A DNA stretch of 64,000 nucleotides from Helicobacter sp. MIT 11-5569 (GTDB lineage: Bacteria > Campylobacterota > Campylobacteria > Campylobacterales > Helicobacteraceae), in contig NZ_JRPB02000009.1 of assembly GCF_000765695.2 (NCBI RefSeq), forward strand, positions 1 to 64,000, in the 5' to 3' direction. The first letter of the stretch is position 1. Every line of letters begins with the position of its first letter. The translations under genes were made by a program, and so were the position numbers. Below, piece after piece: positions 36,562 through 45,170 of this stretch. The notes beneath the pieces were generated by a model that was not told the origin of the DNA, did no database searches, and saw only the letters and a list, made by a program, of their open reading frames with translations.

Positions 36562-36747
36562 ATGCTTGATTTATTTTTAGTGTTATTGCAAGTTTTATTT
36601 ATTGGTTTAAAATTAGCAGGCAAGATTCAATGGTCATGGTGGCTTGTTTTGTTGCCAGCAATTATTTATGTTTTTTTGTATTTCTTTTTATTTTTTTTGG
36701 TGGGTGGATTCCTATTTGGCTTAGGAATCTCGCTAGCAGCATTTTAA
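36562..36747 (+). CDS. Small membrane protein
   Basis: 61 aa with two hydrophobic segments ('LFLVLLQVLFIGL' and 'YVFLYFFLFFLVGGFLFGLG') joined by 'KIQWSWWLVLLP'. It starts with no gap after the CNNM gene and ends 8 bp before purE, so it is expressed with them. No function recognised. Confidence 0.65.
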   Translation: MLDLFLVLLQVLFIGLKLAGKIQWSWWLVLLPAIIYVFLYFFLFFLVGGFLFGLGISLAAF

Positions 36748-36755
36748 GGAAAAAA

Positions 36756-37250
36756 GTGGAATTTGTAGCAATTTTGATGGGAAGTAAAAGTGATTATGAA
36801 GTAATGCAAGAGAGTATTAATGTCCTTAAGAAATTTGATGTGCCTTATGAAGTGATTATTAGTTCGGCGCATAGAAGCCCTAATCGCACAAAAGAATATG
36901 TAAAAAGTGCAGAAGAAAAGGGAGCAAAAGTCTTTATTGCTGCAGCGGGTATGGCAGCGCATTTGGCAGGTGCAGTAGCTTCTATGACAACAAAACCAGT
37001 GATTGGAGTGCCTCTTAAAGGTGGTGCATTAGATGGATTGGATTCTTTATTATCCACAGTGCAAATGCCTTCTGGAATGCCTGTTGCAACGGTTGCTTTA
37101 GGTAGGACAGGCGCAGTAAATAGCGCATATCTTGCAATGCAGATTTTAGCATTAAGTGATGCAGAATTAGGGGGAAAACTCAAAGAAGATCGCGTGATGA
37201 AAGCAAAAAATGTTGAGCTAGATTCTAGTGAGATTGAAGTTATTTTATAA
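36756..37250 (+). CDS. purE: N5-carboxyaminoimidazole ribonucleotide mutase
   Basis: 164 aa, purine biosynthesis. The motifs 'LMGSKSDYEVM', 'SAHRSPNRTKEYVKSA', 'AGMAAHLAGAVAS' and 'PVIGVPLKGGALDGLDSLLS' are complete. The GTG at 36756 follows AAGGA and gives the family's normal N-terminus. The frame is open further upstream but there it only mirrors the small membrane gene. Confidence 0.95.
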   Translation: MEFVAILMGSKSDYEVMQESINVLKKFDVPYEVIISSAHRSPNRTKEYVKSAEEKGAKVFIAAAGMAAHLAGAVASMTTKPVIGVPLKGGALDGLDSLLSTVQMPSGMPVATVALGRTGAVNSAYLAMQILALSDAELGGKLKEDRVMKAKNVELDSSEIEVIL

Positions 37251-37258
37251 GGAATATT

Positions 37259-37741
37259 ATGGAATCTTGGATTGGGCTAGAGGAATTTGCGGCGTTAGCA
37301 CATTTAGACAAAGAAAAAGTCTTAGAAATGGTGTCAAATGGAGCGTTAAAAAGCAAGCAAGAGAATGGAGTTTTTTTGATTGATGCAAACAGCGGCACAC
37401 AAGCACTTGTGCAAACAAAAATGGCAGGCAACGCTGTAATGCTTGCGGAATCTACAAATATTTCCGTAGATAGTGATTTTGTAGAAAAAACTATTGGAAC
37501 GATTTTGAGCCTACATGAAAAAGTTGTAAATTCTAAAGAAGAAACAATTTCAAGCGTAAAAAATGAAAATCAGTTTTTAAAAGATGCGCTTTTTAATACG
37601 CAAGAAGTGTATGAAGATGATAAAAAAACTATTGCAATTTTGCGCGAACAATTGCGTGTTGCACAAGAAGAGATTGAATTTTTAAAGCGTAAATATCGTC
37701 TAATGTGGGGTAAGGCGATAGATACAAAAGCAAAGGAATAA
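37259..37741 (+). CDS. DUF3972-like protein
   Basis: 160 aa. The N-terminal ~50 residues look like a helix-turn-helix/excisionase-type fold ('WIGLEEFAALAHLDKEKV'). A long coiled coil follows (about 80-150, 'QFLKDALFNTQEVYEDDKK'). Resembles DUF3972 proteins found in Campylobacter and Helicobacter; role unknown. Directly after purE. Confidence 0.65.
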   Translation: MESWIGLEEFAALAHLDKEKVLEMVSNGALKSKQENGVFLIDANSGTQALVQTKMAGNAVMLAESTNISVDSDFVEKTIGTILSLHEKVVNSKEETISSVKNENQFLKDALFNTQEVYEDDKKTIAILREQLRVAQEEIEFLKRKYRLMWGKAIDTKAKE

Positions 37742-37744
37742 ACT

Positions 37745-38755
37745 ATTAATCTGCAATATGCTTGCCTTGAGTGCTTGTTAAAACAAGCATGTGCTACCGC
37801 AAAACTTCAAAATCATGCTTTAGAACAAGATGTATTAGAAGCTGTGAGTGCTGTTTTTGAAAATTTGGAGTATTTTAAGATTCCTTTAAGAGATTCTTCT
37901 AGTCTTTCTACTTTGGATATTAAAGATAAAGTAAAATTGCAAGGAAAATTGAGCAAGTTTTTCTTAAAAAAAGGAATCGCACTAAGTGGTGATTTTGAGA
38001 TTCCACCTACACTTTTAGCAGTGTTGGTTTATGAAAAAATTGCAGAGATTTTAGACAATGCTTCTCCATATAGTGAAATTAAAACAAAAAGCATAGCGCA
38101 AGCTAGAGCGTATAAAAAAGATTTTATGCAGAGCTTAGAAAAAAAGCTAAAACAAGGAATAAGTCCAAAAGAGATTTTAGAATATGCAGTGCGCATTTGT
38201 GTTTTGGGCAATGTGATTGACTATGGAGCGCAGTGTAGTTTTGACTTAAAAGCAGAATCTAAAAAGATTTTACAAGCACATTTTGCACATTTTGCATTGG
38301 AATCTTTTATGAAAAAGTTAGAGAATGCAAAACAAATGGTGTTTATTGGGGATAATGCTGGAGAGAATGAATTTGATGAGATTTTAATTTTTGCCCTTAA
38401 GGCACTTTATCCAACATTAAAGATTTTTTATTTTGTGCGTGGTGCTGAAATTATTAATGATATTACTCTAAAGGATTTGAAAAATAGTGATTCTGCATTA
38501 TTTAAAATTTGTAAAGTCATAGATAGTGGTGTATTAAGCCCGGGATTTATAGAATCCCTAGCAAATGTAGAAGCAAAAGAAATCTATAAAAAAGCTGATG
38601 TGATTTTGGCAAAGGGAATGGGAAATTTTGAATCGATGGAATGGCATGCAAAAAGAGATGAAAGAGTGTTTTTGTTGTTTAAAATTAAATGTAATGTGGT
38701 GCGTGATTATCTCAAAAAAATTTGGGTGATTTTGTGTTTTTCTCCCCATTTTTAG
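37745..38755 (+). CDS. DUF89/ARMT1-family protein with probable ATT start
   Basis: Metal-dependent phosphatase or methyltransferase fold of the DUF89 family. 'FIGDNAGENEFDEILI' and 'ILAKGMGNFESM' are the family motifs. The frame is open to a stop at 37739. Reading from ATT 37745 gives I(M)-N-L-Q-Y-A-C-L-E-C-L-L-K-Q-A, which restores the N-terminal C-x2-C typical of the family. AAAGGA ends about 8 bases before the ATT. TTG 37775 would lose the C-x2-C. Total 336 aa. Confidence 0.75.
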   Translation: MNLQYACLECLLKQACATAKLQNHALEQDVLEAVSAVFENLEYFKIPLRDSSSLSTLDIKDKVKLQGKLSKFFLKKGIALSGDFEIPPTLLAVLVYEKIAEILDNASPYSEIKTKSIAQARAYKKDFMQSLEKKLKQGISPKEILEYAVRICVLGNVIDYGAQCSFDLKAESKKILQAHFAHFALESFMKKLENAKQMVFIGDNAGENEFDEILIFALKALYPTLKIFYFVRGAEIINDITLKDLKNSDSALFKICKVIDSGVLSPGFIESLANVEAKEIYKKADVILAKGMGNFESMEWHAKRDERVFLLFKIKCNVVRDYLKKIWVILCFSPHF

Positions 38756-38921
38756 AGCAAAATTCATAAAATCCTTGTATTTTTGCGTTACGATTTGAAA
38801 AATTTAAGGATTTGGTTTGCTAAACATTAACTATTTTTAAGCAAGTGATTATGTGAAATTCTATAAAATGCAATATTCTCTGTAAAAATCTTGAAGGGAA
38901 ATCTTAAAGGAAGGAGCATAT

Positions 38922-40388
38922 ATGCAATCAAATACTGCGTTAGAGTATGATTACTCCATTGCAAAACTATTTCTTTTTGCAACGATCGCATTTGGTATTG
39001 TTGGATTATTATTGGGTGTTGTAATCGCTTTTCAAATGGCGTTTCCAAGCCTCAATTATCTTGCTGGTGAATTTGGAACATTTGGAAGGCTAAGACCTTT
39101 ACACACAAATGGAATCATTTATGGATTTACATTAAGTGGTATTTGGGCAGCTTGGTATTACCTAGGTCAAAGAGTATTAAAAATTTCTTACAATGAACAT
39201 CCGTTTTTAAAAGCGATTGGACATTTGCATTTTTGGGTTTATATTGTGCTTATGGCTTTAGCGGTAGTGAGTTTATTTGCAGGTCTTACACAATCCAAAG
39301 AATATTCTGAATTGATTTGGCCACTTGACTTATTAGTGGTCGTTGTTTGGGTATTGTGGGGTGTTAGCTTGTTTGGTTCAATGGGTGTAAGACGTGAGCA
39401 AACAATTTATATTAGTTTGTGGTATTTCATTGCAACATTTGTAGCAATTTCTGCCCTCTATATTTTCAATAACCTTTCAATTCCAACTTATTTAGTTTCA
39501 GGTGTAGGTTCTATTTGGCATTCTATTTCCTTGTATGCAGGGACAAATGATGCGATGGTGCAATGGTGGTTTGGACACAATGCAGTTGCATTTGTTTTTA
39601 CTTCAGGAGTTATTGGTGTGATTTATTATTTCTTGCCAAAGGAATCAGGACAGCCTATTTTCTCTTATAAATTGACTTTATTCTCATTTTGGGGCTTAAT
39701 GTTTGTTTATATTTGGGCGGGAAGCCATCACCTTATTTATTCTACTGTTCCAGATTGGATGCAAACAATGGGTTCAATTTTTTCAGTTGTATTGATTTTA
39801 CCATCATGGGGAACTGCAGTTAATATGCTTTTGACTATGAAAGGACAATGGCATCAGCTTAAAGAATCTCCGCTTATTAAATTCCTTATTCTTGCTTCTA
39901 CTTTCTATATGCTTTCAACGCTTGAAGGTCCTATTCAATCTATCAAATCTGTTAATGCTTTAGCACACTTTACAGATTGGATTGTAGGACACGTGCATGA
40001 TGGAGTTTTAGGCTGGGTTGGATTTACAATTATTGCTGCATGTTACCATATGACTCCACGTTTATTTGGTCGTGAAATTTACTCTAAAAAATTAATGGAT
40101 ATTCAGTTTTGGATTCAAACAACAGCGATTATCCTTTACTTCTCAAGTATGTGGATTGCAGGAATCACACAAGGTATGATGTGGAGAGCAACTGATGAGT
40201 TTGGAAGCTTAGCTTACTCATTTATTGATACTGTAACTGTATTAATGCCTTATTATACAATTCGTGCAATTGGTGGAGCAATGTATTTAATTGGATTTAT
40301 TATCTTTACTTATAACATTGTTATGACAATTGTGGCTAGCAAAGCTCTTGAAAAAGAGCCAAAATTTGCAACGCCTATGGCAGCGTAA
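38922..40388 (+). CDS. ccoN: cbb3-type cytochrome c oxidase subunit I
   Basis: 488 aa, haem-copper oxidase catalytic subunit with about 12 membrane helices. 'PLHTNGIIYGF' holds a haem b His, 'WWFGHNAVAFVFTSG' the CuB His, 'WAGSHHLIYSTVPDW' the His pair, and 'IVGHVHDGVLGWVGF' the haem His. It is the terminal oxidase for microaerobic respiration. AAGGAAGGAG precedes the ATG; the 166-bp gap upstream should hold the operon promoter, but no box stands out. Confidence 0.97.
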   Translation: MQSNTALEYDYSIAKLFLFATIAFGIVGLLLGVVIAFQMAFPSLNYLAGEFGTFGRLRPLHTNGIIYGFTLSGIWAAWYYLGQRVLKISYNEHPFLKAIGHLHFWVYIVLMALAVVSLFAGLTQSKEYSELIWPLDLLVVVVWVLWGVSLFGSMGVRREQTIYISLWYFIATFVAISALYIFNNLSIPTYLVSGVGSIWHSISLYAGTNDAMVQWWFGHNAVAFVFTSGVIGVIYYFLPKESGQPIFSYKLTLFSFWGLMFVYIWAGSHHLIYSTVPDWMQTMGSIFSVVLILPSWGTAVNMLLTMKGQWHQLKESPLIKFLILASTFYMLSTLEGPIQSIKSVNALAHFTDWIVGHVHDGVLGWVGFTIIAACYHMTPRLFGREIYSKKLMDIQFWIQTTAIILYFSSMWIAGITQGMMWRATDEFGSLAYSFIDTVTVLMPYYTIRAIGGAMYLIGFIIFTYNIVMTIVASKALEKEPKFATPMAA

Positions 40389-40400
40389 GGGAGGGTTGTG

Positions 40401-41084
40401 ATGTTTCATTGGTTGGAAAAAAATCCGTTTTTCTTTACGGTAGTATTTTTATTGGTATTTTCTATTGCTGGATTGGTTGAGATTCTGCCTGATTTTGCAA
40501 AGGCTTCACGCCCGACAGAGAATCTTAAACCCTATACATTGTTGGAGACTGCAGGGCGTCAAATCTATATTGCAGAAAGCTGCAATGCTTGCCATTCTCA
40601 GCTTGTGCGTCCATTTAAAGCAGAGACAGACCGCTATGGTGCTTATAGTTTAAGTGGCGAATACGCTTATGATAGACCTTTCCTTTGGGGTTCAAAAAGA
40701 ACAGGTCCAGATTTACACCGTGTTGGAGATTATAGAACAACAGATTGGCATGAAGAGCATATGTTAGATCCAGAAGCAGTGGTTCCGGGTTCTATTATGC
40801 CTGCATATGCGCATTTATATAAGAAAAATATAGATGTAGATACAGCTTATGCAGAAGCATATACACAAAAAGTTGTATTTGCTGTGCCTTATGATACAGA
40901 AAATAATCCAAAACTAGGAGATTTAGAAGCTGCGCGCGCAGAAATTTTGGCAGAGGCTAAAATTTTGGCAGAGGATATGAAAGATCCAGAAGTTAAAGCA
41001 GCACTAGAGAGAGGCGAAATTAAGCAAATTGTTGCATTAATTGCGTATCTTAATAGTTTAGGTCAAAAAAGAAGGGCAAATTAA
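40401..41084 (+). CDS. ccoO: cbb3-type oxidase monohaem subunit II
   Basis: 227 aa: one N-terminal membrane helix ('FFFTVVFLLVFSIAGLVEIL'), then a periplasmic cytochrome c domain with 'ESCNACHSQLVRPF' and the axial Met in 'PGSIMPAYAHLY'. ATG 40401 is preceded by GTG 40398, either possible. Second gene of ccoNOQP. Confidence 0.96.
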   Translation: MFHWLEKNPFFFTVVFLLVFSIAGLVEILPDFAKASRPTENLKPYTLLETAGRQIYIAESCNACHSQLVRPFKAETDRYGAYSLSGEYAYDRPFLWGSKRTGPDLHRVGDYRTTDWHEEHMLDPEAVVPGSIMPAYAHLYKKNIDVDTAYAEAYTQKVVFAVPYDTENNPKLGDLEAARAEILAEAKILAEDMKDPEVKAALERGEIKQIVALIAYLNSLGQKRRAN

Positions 41085-41086
41085 TC

Positions 41087-41305
41087 GTGGAATATGAAAC
41101 GATACAAGTAGTTCAAGCATATGCGTATTGGTTTATCACCTTACTATTGGTTGTGTTATTATATGCTTATATTTATCACTTATATAAGAGCCAAAGAAGT
41201 GGGAAGATTGACTATGAAAAATACGCAAGACTTGCTTTGGACGATGAATTAAATGATCGTTTAATAGAAAAGCGTAATAATCAAGACAAAAAGAAGGAGA
41301 GCTAA
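41087..41305 (+). CDS. ccoQ: cbb3-type oxidase small subunit
   Basis: 72 aa, one membrane helix ('AYWFITLLLVVLLYAYIYHLY') and a charged tail; helps stability of the oxidase complex. GTG start, 2 bp after ccoO; ends immediately before the ccoP ATG. Confidence 0.9.
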   Translation: MEYETIQVVQAYAYWFITLLLVVLLYAYIYHLYKSQRSGKIDYEKYARLALDDELNDRLIEKRNNQDKKKES

Positions 41306-42187
41306 ATGGAATGGTTTAATTTAGGCGATAGCATAAATATGCTTGGATTAGCTGGAGCCGTAGCAATTTTAGCTTTGACTATTTTCATTGTAGGTGGTTA
41401 TATCAAAAAGATGAAAGATAGCAAAGCAGAAGGCGAGCTAGCAGAAGAAGATTGGGATGGCATTAAAGAGTTTAAAAATGATATTCCAATAGGTTGGGGT
41501 GTAACTTATTTAGTGCTCATAATTTGGGCATTATGGTATTGGTTTGCAGGATACCCTTTAAATTCTTATTCTCAAATTGGAGAATACAATGAAGAAGTAA
41601 AAGCATATAATGCAAAGTTTGAAGAAAAGTGGAAAAATATTGATGCAGAAACATTGACTAAAATGGGACAAAATCTTTATTTAGTGCAATGCTCACAATG
41701 TCATGGAATCACGACAGAGGGTATGAATGGCACTGCTGCTAACTTGCTTGAGTGGGGTAAAGAGGAAGGAATTATCCTCACAATGAAAGAAGGAAGCAAA
41801 GGCTTAGGCTATATGCTTGGCGATATGTTGCCAATGAGCGAAACTGCACCAGGTGTTTTAAATACTGAAGAAGATTATCAAGCAGTTGCGGCATATGTAA
41901 TGGCAGAAATTTCTGAAGCAAAAAAGACAAAATATCCTGAGTTGGTGGCTAAAGGTAAAGAATTATTTAATACAGCGACTTGTGTAGCTTGCCATGGAGA
42001 TGATGGTAAGGGTATGGGTGGTATGGCTCCAGATTTAAGCAAATACGGAACCCCAGCTTTCGTAGCAGAAGTGCTAGAGAAAGGTAAAAGAGGACATATT
42101 GGTATTATGCCATCCTTCAAATCACAAATGCTAACAGATAAACAGAAAGAAGCTTTAGCACATTTTATCTATTCAGACAAGAACTAA
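41306..42187 (+). CDS. ccoP: cbb3-type oxidase dihaem subunit III
   Basis: 293 aa: two N-terminal helices (residues ~8-28 and ~65-85) and two cytochrome c domains with 'CSQCHG' and 'CVACHGDDGKGMGGMAPDL', and Met ligands in 'DMLPMSE' and 'GIMPSFKSQ'. It takes electrons from periplasmic cytochrome c to ccoO. Confidence 0.97.
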   Translation: MEWFNLGDSINMLGLAGAVAILALTIFIVGGYIKKMKDSKAEGELAEEDWDGIKEFKNDIPIGWGVTYLVLIIWALWYWFAGYPLNSYSQIGEYNEEVKAYNAKFEEKWKNIDAETLTKMGQNLYLVQCSQCHGITTEGMNGTAANLLEWGKEEGIILTMKEGSKGLGYMLGDMLPMSETAPGVLNTEEDYQAVAAYVMAEISEAKKTKYPELVAKGKELFNTATCVACHGDDGKGMGGMAPDLSKYGTPAFVAEVLEKGKRGHIGIMPSFKSQMLTDKQKEALAHFIYSDKN

Positions 42188-42199
42188 GGAGGTTTGTAT

Positions 42200-42409
42200 A
42201 TGAACGGATTATTCGGAGTTAATGGGCTTTTAGGATATTTTGTAGCAGTTGTGTTGTTGCTTTCTATTGTATTTGGTTTAGGGTATGCTGCTGTTGTTAC
42301 ACAAAAAGCACAGTCAAATAATCCTTATGTGATTGAAAATGCAAATACATTGCAAATGACAAGCAAAGCAAATGCAGAACATTTTAAAGATGCACCTAAA
42401 GGAGAATAG
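42200..42409 (+). CDS. DUF4006 family protein (cbb3 operon)
   Basis: 69 aa from ATG 42200 behind AAGGAGG; one membrane helix ('YFVAVVLLLSIVFGLGYAAVV') and a short periplasmic tail. DUF4006 proteins follow ccoP in Campylobacterota and probably help assembly of the oxidase. Confidence 0.85.
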   Translation: MNGLFGVNGLLGYFVAVVLLLSIVFGLGYAAVVTQKAQSNNPYVIENANTLQMTSKANAEHFKDAPKGE

Positions 42410-42411
42410 CA

Positions 42412-42522
42412 ATGATTAAATATAGTGGATTAGAAAAAGTTCTTTTTGCAGCACATATTGTTGCAATTATTGTGTCTATTGCAGTTGTTTTTATTCCTGA
42501 TATGCTTCTTTTTGTTGGCTAA
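42412..42522 (+). CDS. 36-aa single-helix membrane protein
   Basis: ATG after GGAGAATAGCA, reading M-I-K-Y-S-G-L-E-K-V-L-F-A-A-H-I-V-A and on through a hydrophobic helix to TAA 42520-42522. It sits 2 bp after DUF4006 and directly before the TPM gene, all in one operon, which supports it as real. Probably an oxidase accessory micropeptide (inference). Confidence 0.65.
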   Translation: MIKYSGLEKVLFAAHIVAIIVSIAVVFIPDMLLFVG

Positions 42523-42525
42523 TTG

Positions 42526-43110
42526 ATGTCAAAGTATTTAAAAGTAGGGATTCTTTCCCTATTTTTTTGCACATTTATGTTTGCCAAACCTTATGTATTA
42601 GAGAATCAAAACCAACTTATTGATAAGACGGTTGGTTTTATTGAGATTCTTTCAAGTGAAGTTTATGAAAAAACTGGAGTTTCTTTATATGTTGTTGCCC
42701 TTGAGAATTTAGGAAGTAAAAATCTTCAAGAGAAACAACAATTCTTCATACGAAATCTTAAAAATCCCTATGTGCTGCTTTTTTTTGCTCAGTTTGAAAA
42801 GAAGATTAATATTATTGCAAGTGCAGATGCAGAAAAAATGTTTGATAAAAAGGAAGTGTATTGGGATTATATTGTTTCCTTGATTCCTAAAAAAGATGAT
42901 GAATTAACTCCGCAGAATATCTCTGCATTTTTATTAAATGGTTTTGTGGATATTGCAGATAGAATCGCAGAATATCATGATGTAGAGCTAGAACATAGTT
43001 TTCCTAAACAAAATAAAGGTGTGCAAATTGCGGTGCGCACTTTATTGTATGTAATGTTATTTGTATTATTGTTGTTATTTGTATTTGTGTATTTAAGGAG
43101 AAGAGGATGA
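42526..43110 (+). CDS. TPM-domain membrane protein (cbb3 operon)
   Basis: 194 aa: signal peptide ('LSLFFCTFMFAKPY'), a TPM-like periplasmic domain ('TGVSLYVVALENLGSKN', 'PYVLLFFAQFEKKINIIAS'), and a C-terminal membrane helix with 'YLRRRG'. Equivalent genes follow ccoP in C. jejuni (Cj1485 region). ATG 42526 preferred over TTG 42523. Role in oxidase biogenesis is likely but unproven. Confidence 0.75.
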   Translation: MSKYLKVGILSLFFCTFMFAKPYVLENQNQLIDKTVGFIEILSSEVYEKTGVSLYVVALENLGSKNLQEKQQFFIRNLKNPYVLLFFAQFEKKINIIASADAEKMFDKKEVYWDYIVSLIPKKDDELTPQNISAFLLNGFVDIADRIAEYHDVELEHSFPKQNKGVQIAVRTLLYVMLFVLLLLFVFVYLRRRG

Positions 43111-43592
43111 AAAACTATTGGCCACTTGGAATTTTTTTACTTGCAATGGTTGTTGTTGGGCTTATTGTTTTAACGCTTAAAGTAGCAATTTCAAATCCAG
43201 TAGAATTACAAGGAATGTGCCAGCAAAATTCACAATATATCGATGAAAATGCAAATGCAATCGCACAGATGCGCACTAGGTTATTGAGGCAATATAATAT
43301 TGCTTTTGAAAGCATACAAGATAGGAATCTTAATAATTTTCGACAAATTTTTCTGCGCATTAGTGATAAAATAGATGAAAAAATCATAACAGAAGCTAAA
43401 GTTGAGTTTTTTTTAACACGCCCAAATACAACAAAAGAAGATAAAACTTTGGGTAATGGAGAGCTTGTAGATGGATTATGGCAGAGTAAGTATTTTGAGA
43501 TTCAAAAACAAGGGCGTTATCAAAGTGAAGCTTTAGTAACAATTGGAGATGATTCCATTTGTGTTACACAAGAGTATTTAATCAAAGAATAG
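43107..43592 (+). CDS. FixH-like protein (cbb3 operon)
   Basis: 161 aa: an N-terminal membrane helix ('WPLGIFLLAMVVVGLIVLTL') and a periplasmic domain ending in a strand-rich part ('GLWQSKYFEIQKQGRYQSEA') like FixH. FixH helps copper or assembly steps of cbb3 oxidases. Overlaps the TPM gene by 4 bp and ends the operon. Confidence 0.7.
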   Translation: MKNYWPLGIFLLAMVVVGLIVLTLKVAISNPVELQGMCQQNSQYIDENANAIAQMRTRLLRQYNIAFESIQDRNLNNFRQIFLRISDKIDEKIITEAKVEFFLTRPNTTKEDKTLGNGELVDGLWQSKYFEIQKQGRYQSEALVTIGDDSICVTQEYLIKE

Positions 43593-43677
43593 TGTGTAAG
43601 CAGATAAATAAAATAGGATTTACATTTTTAAAGTAAAATCTTGTAAAATTTGCGCATTTTAACTTAAAGGGATTGAT

Positions 43678-45159
43678 ATGGCAACGGTTTTGCAAATTGG
43701 AGCAGGTGGCGTAGGGGGTGTGGTGGCACACAAAATGGCAAAAAATCGTGATGTATTTTCACACATTGTGCTTGCTTCGCGCACTCTTAGTAAATGCAAA
43801 ACAATCGCCGATTCTATTCGTTTTAAAGGTTTAGGCGAGATTGAAATTGATGTAGTAGATGCGGATAATGTGGAATCCATTGTTGCTTTGATTGAAAAAT
43901 ATCACCCAAAACTTGTAGTCAATGTCGCATTGCCCTATCAAGATTTAAGTATTATGGAAGCTTGTCTTAGGACAAAAACACATTATCTTGACACTGCAAA
44001 TTATGAGCACCCAGATTCTGCACATTTTGAGTATAAAGAGCAGTGGGCGTTTGATACACGCTATAAACAAGCTGGAATCTTTGCGCTTTTGGGCAGTGGC
44101 TTTGACCCGGGAGTTACAAATGTATTTTGTGCGTATGCGCAAAAGCATTATTTTGATGAAATTCACAGCATTGATATTTTAGATTGCAACGCAGGAGATC
44201 ATGGTTATGCGTTTGCGACAAATTTTAATCCAGAAATTAATTTGCGTGAAGTCAGTTCTAAAGCACGCTATTGGACAAAAAATGCTAAAAATTCTAATAT
44301 GGAATCTAAAAGCCTTGTTTCGCAAACAGACTTAGCACTTAATCCTGATTTGCAACAAGATACAATTTATCGTAAATTTGAAAGAGAAGAAAAACATTTT
44401 GAGCTTGATTCAAATACACAAGACTTAAAAGTAGAATCCTATTTTAATGGGCAGTGGCGAGATATTGCCCCTTTGGCATTGATGAAAGAGTGGGATTATC
44501 CAGAAGTTGGTGTGAAGAATAGTTATTTACTCTACCATGAAGAGCTAGAATCGCTTATCCGCAATATTAAAGGTTTGCAAAGAATCCGCTTTTTTATGAC
44601 TTTTGGTGAGAGTTATCTTACGCATATGAAAGTGTTAGAAAATATTGGCTTTTTACGGATTGATGAAGTTAGCCATAAGGGAGGGAAAATCGTCCCTATT
44701 GAAGTGCTTAAAACACTTCTTCCAGATCCTGCAAGTCTTGCAAGTCGCACAAAAGGACAAACGCATATTGGCTGCTATATAAAGGGGATAAAAGAGAGAA
44801 AGGAACGCACAATTTATATTTATAATATTTGTAATCACGAGACTTGTTATAAAGAAGTTAATGCGCAAGGGGTGAGCTATACGACAGGTGTGCCAGCAAT
44901 GATTGGAGCAAAGCTCATTTGTGAAGATAAATGGGGGCTAAATCAACCCAAAACACCAAATCATGCAAATAATAGTGATATGCCACAAGGAGGGGAGTAT
45001 CAAGGGATTGATTCTAATCATGGAAGTGGTGTTTGGAATATGGAGCAAAACGACCCTGATTCTTTTATGGCTGAACTAAACTTGCAAGGTCTCCCTTATG
45101 TTGTGTGTGAAATAGAATCGGATGGAAAAATAAAAGTTTTAGAAGACGGGAGAAAATAA
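43678..45159 (+). CDS. Carboxynorspermidine/carboxyspermidine dehydrogenase
   Basis: 493 aa, saccharopine-dehydrogenase family: 'VLQIGAGGVGGVVAHKMAKN' Rossmann motif, 'GSGFDPGVTNVFCAYA', 'TGVPAMIGAKLI'. It makes carboxyspermidine from putrescine and aspartate semialdehyde in Campylobacterota. It is longer than the usual ~400 aa, with an insert at about 200-250 and a hydrophilic stretch near 425-460 ('NHANNSDMPQGGEYQGID'). Confidence 0.88.
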   Translation: MATVLQIGAGGVGGVVAHKMAKNRDVFSHIVLASRTLSKCKTIADSIRFKGLGEIEIDVVDADNVESIVALIEKYHPKLVVNVALPYQDLSIMEACLRTKTHYLDTANYEHPDSAHFEYKEQWAFDTRYKQAGIFALLGSGFDPGVTNVFCAYAQKHYFDEIHSIDILDCNAGDHGYAFATNFNPEINLREVSSKARYWTKNAKNSNMESKSLVSQTDLALNPDLQQDTIYRKFEREEKHFELDSNTQDLKVESYFNGQWRDIAPLALMKEWDYPEVGVKNSYLLYHEELESLIRNIKGLQRIRFFMTFGESYLTHMKVLENIGFLRIDEVSHKGGKIVPIEVLKTLLPDPASLASRTKGQTHIGCYIKGIKERKERTIYIYNICNHETCYKEVNAQGVSYTTGVPAMIGAKLICEDKWGLNQPKTPNHANNSDMPQGGEYQGIDSNHGSGVWNMEQNDPDSFMAELNLQGLPYVVCEIESDGKIKVLEDGRK

Positions 45160-45170
45160 ATAACACAAAC

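Noticed and set aside
36630-36755. Upstream extension of purE
   Set aside because: It overlaps the small membrane gene in another frame; GTG 36756 gives the standard PurE N-terminus.
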